Assembly: GCA_030278955.1 (NCBI GenBank)
Contig: JAOANR010000014.1
Span: 1,183,920 to 1,247,919, forward strand
From: Hygrophila difformis
Taxonomy: Eukaryota; Streptophyta; Magnoliopsida; Lamiales; Acanthaceae
DNA: 64,000 bases
Direction of reading: 5' to 3'
Part shown: piece by piece, positions 10,501-22,215 of the stretch
Layout of the letters: each line of letters begins with the position of its first letter
Numbering within the stretch: the stretch's first letter is position 1
Notes under the pieces: generated by a model
What the model saw: the letters and a program-made list of their open reading frames with translations, nothing else
Databases searched by the model: none
Told to the model about the DNA's origin: nothing
Translations under genes and position numbers: made by a program

Positions 10501-13500
10501 CACACATTATATTGAAGAATAATTGAACCCATGGCGTTTAGTATGTAATACCTCACCCAGAACCAGTAGACATCTCTTCGTTTATTACATAGAAGCTAAA
10601 TATCTTATTTCATATAATATGCATATTATTTTTGCACAATACAAGTGTGCTTCATTTACTAGTAATGAATGTTTACTTCTTTGCATGATATCATACTCAT
10701 GATTGTCAATGGCAATGGTGTGCCTTGAAACTATACAGATAAATCCTAATAAAATAAATTCAATTCAAAATAATGCACTCGAAACACATCCCAAAATAAA
10801 GTTTGAAACATATCCAACATCCAAAAAAATCACGTTCAATAGAAAATGTAAAATACAATTCATGATTTCATGTCACATCCCTACTTTGGGAGTTGCTGGC
10901 AATAAATGAAAAGAATGGCACATGCCATTATGGTGCTGTAGCCGCACCATGTGTGCCATGGCGTGCCATTGACAACTATCGTCATACTTATATGGCAACT
11001 TGAATTGTTTCTTACTCTTTCAACCTAAAGAACTTTATATCCCTTTTACATTTCTTGCTAAATACGTATTACTTTGTTTTTCTAAATAAAATTATAAGAG
11101 TTACTCTCTGTTAGTTAGTTGATCTGGTGTTTATCCAAGCAAATCTTATATTCCTTAGTCCTTACACTTATCTAAATCCTTCATATATTTTTGGCTTTAG
11201 GTTACAGTTTTTAAGCTGAAGGCAAGTAGGTTAGCTGCGCTTAATGAAAGACTAATTGGTATTAAAGTTGGAAACTTCTGGTAAGAGCATTACCATATGG
11301 ATTGTTTTTCATCTGTGTGTGTGTGTTTTTTTTTTTTTTTTTTTATCACTCTGTCTGCACTGTTCTGTTTTACAGCTACGTTAATGAAGGACTTGTTCTT
11401 GGTCAGCTGCAAGGAAATCGCTTTACAATTACATTAAGGTGTTTCCATGTTGTTATACTTCTAAAATAAGCAAATCATACCATACAAGTGCAGAGTGAAT
11501 ATTCAAATGAAATTTCTTATATTTGCAGAAACGTTAGTGCTGGGACTGAAGAAATCGTCAAAGCATCCGCTACTGCCTTAAAGGAGAGTGGGTTTATCAA
11601 TTATTTTGGTTTGCAGGTACTTTTATGGATCTGAATATCTTTTGCTCCTCTTTAAGTTTACAGTTATACATATTGTTGGTCATGCATGCTCTAGGAGAGG
11701 TTAAAAGATCCATTATGGATTAGGACATTACGTCCTGATGATATTAATCTGCTACCCCTGAGATGGCTGCTTTAACAGAGCTGGATTGGGCTCAGCTCTG
11801 TAGAATTCGGAATAGGCTCGAGTTCGGGTCGTTTAATAAAACGAGCCAAGCTCGAACACCTTTTAGTACACGAAAAATAAATGATCCAACTCACCCTTTC
11901 TAGTTAAGCTCTTTAAAAATTTAATTAGTTTAAATTATACATATTTTATTAGATATTTGTTGAATTTTTTCATTAGTATGTATTAAATTGCTTAACGAGT
12001 TCAGAAAATGTGCGTTGCCTCACTTTCGAACTAAATTTGATTACAACTATTTAGTTTTGAACTTGAGCTTAGTTTGGCTTGTTAAGAACTCGACCTCGGT
12101 TCGTTCATTTAAACTTAACAAGTCAAGCCAATAAAAGTTTATTTTAATAGTCATATAATAAACGAGCCAGTTCAGCATGATCGTTTAATAAACGCGCCGA
12201 GTTCAAGTATTTACTACTCGAGCTCGTTTGGCTCATTTAACAACCAAGAGCTACTTGGACTCGACTCATGCTTGAAAATTTTGAGTCGAGTCAAATATTC
12301 GAGTAGCTTAATCGAGTATCAAGTCGAATTCGAGCCTTTGAGGGGAATACTCATCGAGCAGTATTATTTAATACTCCCTCCGTCCCATATTTAACTTCTT
12401 CGACACTGTAGATACGGAGTTTAAGAAAGTTGTATTTTATTATTTTCATGTGTACTTTTTGAGGGGTAAATTTGTCTCTTTTTGTCTTGTAGTGCAATTG
12501 TTAGTAAAATTAAGGATTGGTTTTTCTGTAAATATATGGACATGTAGGGACATTTTAGTTAAAAAAAATTCCCTTTTTGGGGTAGGAAGATAAATGTGGG
12601 ACGTCCAAAAACGGAAAGTAAAAAGATAAATATGGGACGGAGGGAGTATGTTTTATATTAAAAGAAATAAGTAAAAAATGAGAAAAGGAGGAAAAAAGAA
12701 AAAAAATTGTCAAGCTTATTCGAGCTCGAGTAGAGCTACTCGAGCTCAAAAAGCATCGATTCGCCAAGCTCGAGCATCCTCATCTATGATCAAGTCGAGC
12801 GTGTAGCCCAACTTGACTTGAAATCACCCCTAAGTTGGTTCATACTTTAATGGTAAATAGCATTGCGTTGTGCAAAGCCAGCACTAAGCTCCCGTGCCTT
12901 AGTGAAGATATTATTTTTTAAAAAAAATGAAAAATATACATCATGGATGAATAATGATAATTAAATACATTGAATTCAAATAAATCACATTCATCATCAA
13001 TCTAAAGTAAAAGTTCAAAGTACATCATCCCAAGTTATGTTTTAGAAACATTTAGAAACATCCAACTTCCAAAAAAAGCACATCCATTAAAAAAATGTAA
13101 AAACCAACCATAATTCTATGTCACTTCCCCAGTTTAGGTGTTGGCAATGAAGAAAAGCTAATGTTACGGAGTGAATTTTTTCTTTTTATTTTTTCATGTT
13201 TATTATGTAATTAAAGATTTTCAAGATAGATCAAGATCCATGAGATTATTATTTTTGGGTATTACATCAATTAGTGCATCGTACTACAAGGTGATTTGAA
13301 TTGAAGAAACAAACTGCTGTAATGCACACCTATACCTTCTTATTATTTGTGTCCCGAAACTTGTGGGCATGGAGTCCAGTGTACTTGTTTAAACGGTTAA
13401 TATCTTAAAACATATACAAGTAAAAATCATATAAATATATATTCTAAAACTATGCGACTAGACGAATCTTACAGAACTTAACTATATTTTGTTATTATAT

Positions 13501-16500
13501 ATTCCCTCCATTTTCTAAAAATTGAAACGGACCCGCACTGCACGCAGTCCAATGCATATTTTAAACCATTAATAACTCAAGTTTGGTACAATTAAAAATT
13601 CTAAAAGTTCGATACTTAAAAACTACTCGATGAGACGAATCTAACAAGATCTCACTTGATTATATTTTAACTTGTATAACTATGATAAAACTTTAAGTCA
13701 AAGTACGTGTGTGAACAGTACCCAATTTCCAAATGTTACAACATTTCAAAAATGGAGGGAGTACTTGCAAAAACAAACTTGTCAAATAAATCAAATGGGA
13801 CACAAATAATGGGACGTGATAAGTTGGTTTGTAAGTTTTAGGTGATCTTGTTTAATTATAATTTTCTTTTGTCATATTAGAGTTTTTGTTATGCCAGATT
13901 AACAAATAGTATAAAAGTTCCGTCCCATTATAATGTCTTGTTACCGTTGGGCAGCGAATTAAGAATTGATTTGTGAGTATATGATGGGGTCCACATAGTT
14001 GTTAGAGGAGAAAATTATTTTTCGAAAGAAGATATTTATAATGGCACATAAAAAAATAGTAAGTAGGACATTTTAGTTGGGATAGGGGAGTATTTTTTTT
14101 CAGCCTTCATTATACAATTTATTAAAGCCCAAAAGTAAGTAAATGAAAAGGCATTAAATAAGAAAAAAGGATAGTCAAATTCACAAAAAAAAAAAAAAAG
14201 AAAATTATAATAATCACAACTGTGACATTCAAATTCAGACATAAGAAAACTTGGCATATTATTGGATTGTTTTTATTATTAAATAATCCCAACGAATATA
14301 GATCTGTGATCTCGGATTTTGCCAGTTGATCTGTCACCAATCACTGTTTTGTACTCGAATGATTATATATATAAAATGAAAAATTATTTTCACTTTCTTA
14401 TATTGCATGAAAATAACAAAAATTCGTAGGATGTGCAACTAAAGTTAATGCTCACAAAACATGTAACGATCAATGGAACATTTGGTTGTTAAATAATTTT
14501 GCATGTTCTGAACATACTGAAATTACGGTGGCTTGTGATTCTTCATCTGCCACCAGAAGTAAAAATCTGTTCCTGTTTTTGTGATGCTTATGGTGGATGT
14601 GTCAGTTTCAATGCCAACTAAAAGCATCTTAGTTCTAAGTCATATATTTGCATTTGACTTCCGTTCTTCTTCCTTTAACCATTAGCTTATTAAAGGATTT
14701 GTGATCTTATGACAAAAGAACAGCTTTTGTTTTGGGGATGAACTGTTTAATGATGTGTAATACTTTCAGCGCTTTGGAAGCAGTTCTTCTTCCTTTAACC
14801 ATTAGCTTATTAAAGGATTTGTGATCTTATGACAAAAGAACAGCTTTTGTTTTGGGGATGAACTGTTTAATGATGTGTAATACTTTCAGCGCTTTGGAAG
14901 CAGTTCTATAGCAACTCATTTGATAGGTGCTGCCTTACTTCGAGGAGAATGGAAAACTGCTGTTGGCATGATTCTTGATCCACGTGAAGGAGATATCCTT
15001 TTTGTTTATGTTGATGTATTACTATTTGATATTTGAATGACAAGTATTTTGCGGTTTTCATAAGTATATATGTTATTTTGTTTTTTTCTTGACTAAGATA
15101 TTTTAATACAAAAGGAGAGCACAAGAATAATACGGGAATATTATAAGTCAAGTGGTGATGTTGAGGGAACTCTAAGACAACTACCGCGCCATATGGTTGC
15201 AGAACGTGCTATTGTAAGTCTCATGATCTGCTCTAGTGGTTCCCTGTCGTTTTTGTGGAGTTATGCCTATGTTGAAGTGAGCTAACTGAATTCAAGTAGG
15301 CTATTACCTTGTTAACTCCTATTTGCTGAACAACTGTAAACAAGTAATGAATCTAATTAGGTTGTTTATGAACACAGGGATAGTGGAAGTAAGAATTAGG
15401 CCTTTCATCATTATATTAGCTTATTTATGATAACAATAATCTTTCTTTATGATATCATTTAGATGATTTTTCTAATTTATCTTTTATCTCCGTTTTATTT
15501 TTTCCTTAATTTGATTCTTTACTACATAGTTTTATATTGTACGCCTTAATAATTATTCTTGTATTTTCAGCTAAATTGTTTCCAAAAGCATCCTGGAAAT
15601 TACTTACAAGCACTGCTGGCTATACCTAGAACGTTAAGAATGATGTGAGTACTGGTGGAAACCTCAACGTTATCTGAGACCTATGTGCTTGCAACATTCA
15701 TTGTTTTGGATGTGTAACTGTATATAATGAAAATAGATATTTGATACATTGGGTTGAAATATTGTAGGCGGTATTGTCTTATGTTGAAGTACTTGATTAA
15801 CATTGGCATTTTCTTCTGTTTTAGAAGTTTCTGTGGTTGGATTTTGCTTGGACATGTTTGGTTTATGAGTTGCACTTATCCATATTTTCTAATATTTGAG
15901 ATTTAAGGGTAATTTTTGCCTTGTATTGATTTATTACTGATCTACAGCATGATGTATGATTACTGATTATGAGTTGCTCAATTATTTGGTTTCATGAAGT
16001 TCAAGGTCCACTGTTAGAAGTGTAGTCTGCTGGTTTAATTTATACATGCTGTGTTTTGTACTAATCTTTTTAAGGACTCTGGAGTTTAGCTGTATAAAAA
16101 CAGGTCATTGTGGATATTGAAAATGAGCTTTTGCATAAAAGCTTGGGTGAACCAAATATTTGAAATATCTTCATGTATTCATTTACTACTTTCAGGTTTG
16201 TGCATAGTTATCAGAGCTATCTATGGAACCATGCAGCAAGCATGAGAGTACAAAAATATGGTATGTGGCCTTTTGCTTGTTTGTCCAATCTTTTCAGTTT
16301 CCAATAAATTTGTTTTCTCTTTTGCAAACAAAAAGATCCACCATGTACCCCGCCAATAGTAACTCGAGGTGCCAAGCGCAAATATGATTAATTCTGTTAG
16401 AATAAAAGATGAAATTGCCAATTTAGGTAGTCAACTAAATAACCAGTGTATCACAATTCAAAATTAAGTTTTATGTCTTGCTTTTGAATGAAACTTGTAT

Positions 16501-18962
16501 AGTTTCACTGTTCTTGCACACAGCATGCAATCTGAAGCTCTGAGCTAATGTACCTTGAAGAACATATGGGTTTAATCTCTATTGTAAATGTAATCAATCA
16601 TTGATCTGTTTTGGAATCTTTTGCGGGAACTAATTTACATGTGATTTGATTCCTTGATTTTTCTAATGCTATAATGTAGGGTCAAACCAGGTTGTGCTCG
16701 GTGACATTGCATACTGCAAGGAACACGAGACTGAAAAAGAAATAATATCCTCACATTTCGAGTGCAATGATATCAGTGGTGATGACGTAAATGTTGATTG
16801 CCATCTAGATGATACATCCACCACTGATCTTTCTGAACTGAGAAGTGCATCAGTGAAGGTAAAGCTCTGTGAAGTTTTACATAAACATCAGTTCAGTGAG
16901 ACTTCCATGTGGAAACTAAAAGAAGGGTGATTTCTGTTGGAAGGTCATTTGTTTGGTTTCTATTATGTTCAGCATCACTGTTACCTTGTTGCTATCTCAT
17001 ACTCTGTGTAGCTTAATAGCTTATGTGAATTATTTTCTTGTGATTGAATTAAAGAAGTCAAGAAGACATAGTGGTAATAGGAGAACCTTTACAGTCAAAG
17101 CCAGCTAGAAGGAATACATCAAATTATGCATGGTTCTCATGAGGTTCATTATGTGGGAAAGTGCATAACTACATAGAAAACTTGATTTAGTTATCAAATG
17201 TCGTGTAGACATATTGTAGACGGGATGTCGGTCTTGCTTGTTATCATGACATATTCTGTACTAATTTCTAACTTATGGGCAGGTAATTAATGAGGAGGAT
17301 GTAGCTGCTGGTACATATACTATTGACGATATAGTCCTTCCATTGCCTGGGTATTTTTAAGTGCAGAGTGATATATTTTCTGCTCTTTTCAATGCGTTCC
17401 CTGATTAAAGTGTTGTACTATCTAGCTGCTATTATCTTTACAAACACAAAATGTGCTGGCAGGTCAAGGATAACTTATCCGTTGAATGATATTGGGAAAA
17501 TCTATCAAGAAATGGCAGAAAAGGTTAAACTTTTATCCACTTATCCATCTCCTTTCTCTGGTGGTCTTGTTTCTCATTCTAGACACCAAATTGGGACCTA
17601 AAAACCCTGTTATTCTAACCTCTTATATGAACCTCGGCCAAAAAAAAAAGAAAAAAGGAAAGCCTTCATCGATGATTGGTACCTTCATGATCTACTGGGA
17701 CTTCACACATGAAACTTGAGATTGCATTTTTACTTGTTTAACATATGTTTCTACTTTTGTAAATGCATATGCTACTGAGGATTTTACTGTGCAATATGTC
17801 GTTTTTCTGCTCGAGCTAAAAGCATTTCTCCTTGATGAAAAGCCCAAATAATAATGAATTTTTCATTTCTACCAGTATCTGAGTTGGTGCCTTGTTTAAA
17901 CATGCTAACTGCTTGCCCCTTCTATCCTTTATTTAATCGACCACTTACATATTTAGTTTTGTTTGCCTTTCAGGATGGCATCAGCTTAACAAGCAGCACA
18001 CATAAATCCAAGTGAGTGATTTTTATTGTCCTTCTAAAGCCCTTTTTTTTTTCTTTTCCTTTTTTTCCGTTTTCGGGTGGGGGTGAGGGGTACGGACCAT
18101 GTTTCTTAAAGTGTATACATTCAGGTTGTCTTCTTAAATGAGGATGTTCCGGGTCTTGGTATAATGGTGTTGTACACCAATCGGTAATTTTCTTTGTGGG
18201 GAATGGGGATAGAGGAGAAGTGATGGTTTTTAAATGCAAGCAATATGTTATAAACTTATAATATACTATCTGGTCTTTACAAGGCAAATACCGAGTTCCT
18301 TCAATTATCTTGCCTTTTTATCTCGCGGCATTCAAATTTCAATGCCTAGTTAATCCAATCCCTAAGTCCATTATATTGACACTAACTCCTGTGCTCCGTC
18401 TTCCATTTTGTGACTACGCCTTCGTCTTTTAACATTATTGCTGCTTGTAGGGAATTCTCATTAACCAACATGACTGGAGCATATAGGCGGGTGTTTCAAA
18501 AGCCCAAGGACTTTGAATGGTGCACTTTGTCTCTTACATTTTCCTCTAATGATTTAGCTTTTGGCTATCTTGATTCTGAAAAGTGTGTTTCACTTATTCC
18601 ACAGGGAATTGCTCAGCTACACAGATGTGAACAAGCCACTGGCAAAGACAGATTGGGATCTTATTGGCAATTCACCTGCAGCTACGTTTGGTAAAGGTTT
18701 CAACTTTATGTCAAAGGGGGATAAGTTTGACAGAGAGATTCAGTCCCCCTCAGGTACTGTGGAGACGAAGGGTGATTTGGAGGAGAATATACAAACACAG
18801 GAACCCGTCGGTCCCTCTGACTCTGAGGGGCAGGAAACCCATACGGCTCTGAAAATGAGCTTTACCCTCCCAGCTTCTTGTTATGCAACTATGGCCATAA
18901 GGGAGCTGCTAAAGGCATCATCTTCTGTTGCGTTCCACAAGGCATTAAACCTATTAGCGTGA
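7561..18962 (+). CDS. PUS7: tRNA pseudouridine synthase, PUS7/TruD family
   Basis: Nineteen exons: 7561-7643, 8469-8547, 8646-8840, 8919-9133, 9709-9781, 10031-10087, 11201-11280, 11376-11438, 11529-11616, 14890-14992, 15110-15213, 15571-15644, 16196-16260, 16680-16858, 17283-17350, 17463-17523, 17974-18011, 18451-18519, 18605-18962. They total 2052 nt, a 683-residue protein with every phase closing. TruD hallmarks are FAGTKDKR (about 221-228, with the catalytic Asp 226), NYFGLQRFG (306-314), SYLWNHAAS, and a C-terminal FEWELLSYTD block. The family isomerises uridine to pseudouridine in tRNA and other RNAs, acting alone. The long size with an acidic N terminus and a Lys/Arg-rich insert (GRNSRKRKDRGDKP) is typical of the eukaryotic branch. 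Exon 10/11 is joined by an AT-AC intron. A tandem duplication doubles the exon 10 acceptor. Confidence 0.95.
10701..10981. repeat. small unclassified MITE in PUS7 intron 6
   Basis: Ends carry inverted copies of TTGTCAATGGCA (left) and its inverse TGCCATTGACAA (right), and the flanks share TCATACTCAT/TCATACTTAT, a plausible 9-10 bp target duplication of Mutator-like type. The interior resembles the stretch at 12880-13160. Exact ends are uncertain by a few bases. Confidence 0.45.
11760..12840. repeat. CTCGAG/GAGCTCG-rich repeat with nested Stowaway, PUS7 intron 9
   Basis: Dense variants of CGAGCTCGA and AACGAGCC in both orientations mark an old dispersed element. Its right edge reads CACCCCTA (12825-12832), like the inverse of a hAT terminus TAGGGGTG, but no matching left terminus or 8-bp target duplication was found. 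A Stowaway interrupts it at 12374-12646. Confidence 0.45.
12374..12646. mobile_element. Stowaway MITE in PUS7 intron 9
   Basis: Terminal inverted repeats CTCCCTCCGTCCCATATTTA at the left and TAAATATGGGACGGAGGGAG at the right, flanked by TA on each side. 273 bp, no ORF. Nested in the GAGCTCG-rich repeat. Confidence 0.9.
12880..13160. repeat. second copy of the 10701-type repeat
   Basis: Shares ordered blocks with 10701-10981: CATCCAAC.TCCAAAAAAA.CAC, then TATGTCAC.TCCC and a GTTG.TGGCAAT-like tail. Diverged; termini not resolved. Confidence 0.4.
13336..13816. mobile_element. MITE interrupted by a second MITE (13502-13761)
   Basis: The outer element has inverted ends containing ATTATTTGTGTCCC (left) and GGGACACAAATAAT (right). 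The inner one begins TTCCCTCCATTTT and ends AAAATGGAGGGAG, flanked by TA at 13500-13501 and 13762-13763. Both lie in PUS7 intron 9. Confidence 0.65.
13917..14090. mobile_element. small Stowaway-like MITE in PUS7 intron 9
   Basis: Left end TTCCGTCCCATTATAATGTC, right end GGACATTTTAGTTGGGATAG; degenerate inverted repeats of the CTCCGTCCC kind. No coding capacity. Confidence 0.5.
14663..14907 (+). repeat. perfect 120-bp tandem duplication over the exon 10 acceptor
   Basis: Bases 14663-14787 recur without any mismatch at 14783-14907 (period 120). Each unit holds the last part of intron 9, the acceptor TACTTTCAG and the first 18 bases of exon 10. The distal copy leads into the true exon. If the proximal acceptor (exon at 14770) is used, the frame runs Arg-Phe-Gly-Ser-Ser-Ser-Ser-Ser-Phe-Asn-His and then stops at TAG. 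Confidence 0.95.
14993..15109 (+). other. U12-type AT-AC intron of PUS7
   Basis: The donor is ATATCCTTTT, the canonical minor-spliceosome 5' splice site. The intron ends AATAC, and a branch-site-like TTCTTGAC lies 17 bases before the end. No GT donor with a compatible phase exists at the end of exon 10. Joining at AT/AC gives GAA as the split codon and continues into KESTRIIREYY, in frame with both neighbouring exons. Length is 117 bp. Confidence 0.9.
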
Positions 18963-20240
18963 CCCTCTGAGCATGGATATTTTTTCCGTTCTTTCTCCAA
19001 GAAATGATTCATGCCCGATGAGGCCAGGAGGAAGGACCTCACTCCCGAGTCCTGATCTGAGCCAGCAATTTTGCATATCTCAATTGATAACCTGATGTGA
19101 GAGGATACACAAATCTTGACGTGAAACTCTCTCAGGCATCAAAATCATAAAGTTTCTTATGTAAGATTGTGTTATGTGTGGGTGGTGCATGTCAACAGGA
19201 ACTGAACTGTTTACTCAGAAGTCTACATTTAATTTAGTCGTTTGGCCATTTTCTGTTTTAGGAAAGACAAGAATATTTCCATTTTTAAGTAGATACGAAT
19301 TGTTTAAAATACTCCTGTTCTCAAATAAGTACCATGTTCCTTTCTACTGTATCAAAAAAAAGTAGTGTGTTTCCATTGTATTTGTAAGATGGCTTTGAAT
19401 TCCATGTTTTACCAAAAAAAAAAAAAAAAACTAATTGTTTTTCACTTGCACTTGAGACCCACTTCAATGGATCGGATTGAGGATTTCATCCAACTGTTTC
19501 ACTTCATGTAATAATGATTCTCTACTTCAATGTTGAATTTTAATTGGAATTTTCTTACCAAAAAATTTGTTTGAATCGATTCGAAGGGGGTAAAGTACGC
19601 TCGTTCATCTGCAACATGCCACTGTATTAATGTTCAGACTTAAGACGGCCATAAAATATGGGAAATGGTCGGCAGTCGGGAAACGTGGATGAAGGCAACG
19701 GGGGTACATTATACCGTCTATTGCTACAGTCAAATTTCCAGCCCCCGGAAGTCAGGTAAAGAGTCCTCTAAATAAATAATACTCCTAGCTTAATTTTTAC
19801 TCCATTGGGAAATTAACATCATGACATTGGGGCCGGGTATTCATATTGCATAGTACTAAATAATTATTTTTAATAATAATGGTGATGGTGGATTAAACCA
19901 GAATATAATTATTGATAAAGAAATATATAATGATGAAAATAATGACACTGGGAAGGAAATAAATGATTGGAAGTGTATCAACCGGATCAAGTATATAAAT
20001 TATGTACTCCATTATTCGTTATTACATCAAATACGGCAATCAAATGATGATGATGATGATTGTACGAAAGCTTATAAGCCATACATTTAAGACAGCTAGC
20101 CTTTATTATAGTATTTCATATAACCATTAAGTACTTAGCTTGGCTTGGAAAAATCCAATAATAGTAGTAGTCATTGAATTCTGGAAGAAATAGAAATTTA
20201 GTGTGCTTCTAGTGGTGGAGTTTATTATCGTAGTAATATA
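18963..20240. other. PUS7 3' flank and intergenic spacer
   Basis: The first few hundred bases (to about 19430, ending in an A-run) are the likely 3' untranslated region of PUS7. The rest is AT-rich with short ATG/GAT repeats near 20045. No further gene seen. Confidence 0.5.
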
Positions 20241-20269
20241 TCTAAATATATATATACGCATACACTATT

Positions 20270-21495
20270 GGAAAAAAAGGTAAAAACGTCCTTTATCTTT
20301 CCAAAAATTTCAAATCCGTCCTTTTTCTATTTTATTACCGATTTAGTCCGCTACAAATGCTAATTATGTTCAAATCAGTCCTTTTTTCACTAATTATATT
20401 CTAATTGCTGACGTGGCAAGGGTTTTAATTTAAACCTGACACGTGTGCATAATATTAGTCCTTTTTCTTTTATCTTTTGCCAATTCAGTCCTAAACTTTT
20501 ATTTTGTTCTATTTAGTCCTCTACCTCAATCACTCATTTTTATATTAATTGGCCTCAAACCTTTCAAATTATTTCATTTTAGGCCTAGAACCTTAAATTT
20601 TTTATTATTACTAATACATTTATCAAATAAATGCCGAACATACTTCCGTAAATAAAATTAAATACCAAACCTCATACATTGGGTTTGACCGCCTTGTTAC
20701 CGGGTCTTTGAAGTTCCGAATTTTACGGACTCTCTCTAATAACCACTCGACCGCAACCGATTGTTCATTGGTTTTGGTTTCCTTCAGTAACAATCAACAG
20801 AATCTTACTTTGCGTCCTACCTTAGGATGTAGCAATATTTGAGTAAATGATTTAACTTGAATTTTTGGAAGGTTATGGATACAGGAAGCCTTGGTTTTAT
20901 TGAAAATATTAATATTATTAAAAATATTAAAAAAATAGCCTGAATTTTATTGTCCACAAAGTATGATTGTGCTGATTGTTGCTGAAGGAAACCAGAACCA
21001 ATGAACCATCGTTACGGTCGGGTGGTTAGAGAGAGTCCGTAAAATTCGGAACTTCAAAGACCCGGTAACAAGGCGGTCAAACCCAATGTATGAGGTTTGG
21101 TATTTAATTTTATTTACGGAAGTATGTTGGGCATTTATTTGATAAATGTATTAGTAATAATAAAAAATTTAAGGTTCTGGGCCTAAAATGAAATAATTTG
21201 AAAGGTTTGAGGCCAATTAATATAAAAATGAGTGATTGGGGTAGAGGACTAAATAAAACAAAATAAAAGTTTAGGACTGAATTGGCAAAAGATAAAAGAA
21301 AAAGGACTAATATTATGCACACGTGTCAGGTTTAAATTAAAACCCTTGCCACGTCAGCAATTAGAATATAATTAGTGAAAAAAGGACTGATTTGAACATA
21401 ATTAGCATTTGTAGCGGACTAAATCGGTAATAAAATAGAGAAAGGACGGATTTGAAATTTTTGGAAAGATAAAGGACGTTTTTACCTTTTTTTCC
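20270..21495. mobile_element. long-TIR Mutator-like MITE (1.2 kb)
   Basis: Two arms of about 530 bp (20270-20803 and 20963-21495) are near-perfect inverted copies around a loop of about 160 bp. Ends read GGAAAAAAAGGTAAAAACG and its inverse. The same 11 bp, CATACACTATT, flanks both sides (20259-20269 and 21496-21506), a target duplication in the 9-11 bp range of Mutator-like elements. The arms each hold the same 70-codon open frame on opposite strands, differing at one residue; this is a shadow of the inverted repeat, not a gene. Confidence 0.9.
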
Positions 21496-21559
21496 CATAC
21501 ACTATTCATGGTAACGTAGTATGACCATACTACCCTCATCAATTTTATTTTATTTCGTC

Positions 21560-22040
21560 TTGCCATTGGCCCATCTGCCACTGATTGAAACCCAAGCTCT
21601 CGCCCACGCCGTTTGCAAATTTGCTTCACGCCGCCGGTCTTACAACCGTGCCATTTAATCGCAGCCCTACTTACCTTTTCTGGTACCAGCTCTTCTTCTC
21701 TGGAGCCACGGATCCCGCTTGGACCGGTTTTAGTTCCATCCGAAGGCCCTGTGTTTCGTAGGGCTTCATCCGTCGTGCTCCATAGGCTCGTCTCCGACAG
21801 GCCTTCGTCTCTGCCCGGCGGGGGTTGTTGGGCTTATGCCTTGCTGCCCACGTACGCTCGGCCGCGTTGCTAAGCGGCCATCAACGCCGCTGCCCTCTCT
21901 ACCGTCGTCCGTGTCAACTTCTTTATTCTCTTTCAATTCGACTTCTTCCATCCGTCTGCAGCCTGAGGAGCTTTCCGTTGCGGTACTGTAGCGCCGCCGC
22001 CTCAGCCAGTGGCTGGGGATTCATGGTCAGGTTCCGTTCA
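21560..22040 (+). other. GC-richer segment of the Helitron, source unknown
   Basis: This stretch has higher GC than its surroundings and many C/T-rich triplets, like the 5' end of a plant gene with a Ser/Pro-rich transit peptide, but no frame is open throughout and I recognise no family. It directly precedes the At5g03900-like fragments and may be their lost 5' part or a third captured piece. Confidence 0.35.
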
Positions 22041-22215
22041 ATCTTGTTTTTCGATTTCGATTGTACAATTTCTGCTTCATTTGTGGGTCTCAGCCTTTTG
22101 CTTCACTGTTGCTTGGGTTTGCTGATTTTGCTTTCGTGCTTTGTCTTATAAATTTTTCTGACTTTGGAGGTAATTGTCAATTGTGTTGGTGGTTCCTTTT
22201 GCACTTAGGTTTCAG

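Noticed and set aside
20443..21322. Two nearly identical 70-codon frames on opposite strands
   Set aside because: They are the two arms of one inverted-repeat MITE; no protein family and no other support.
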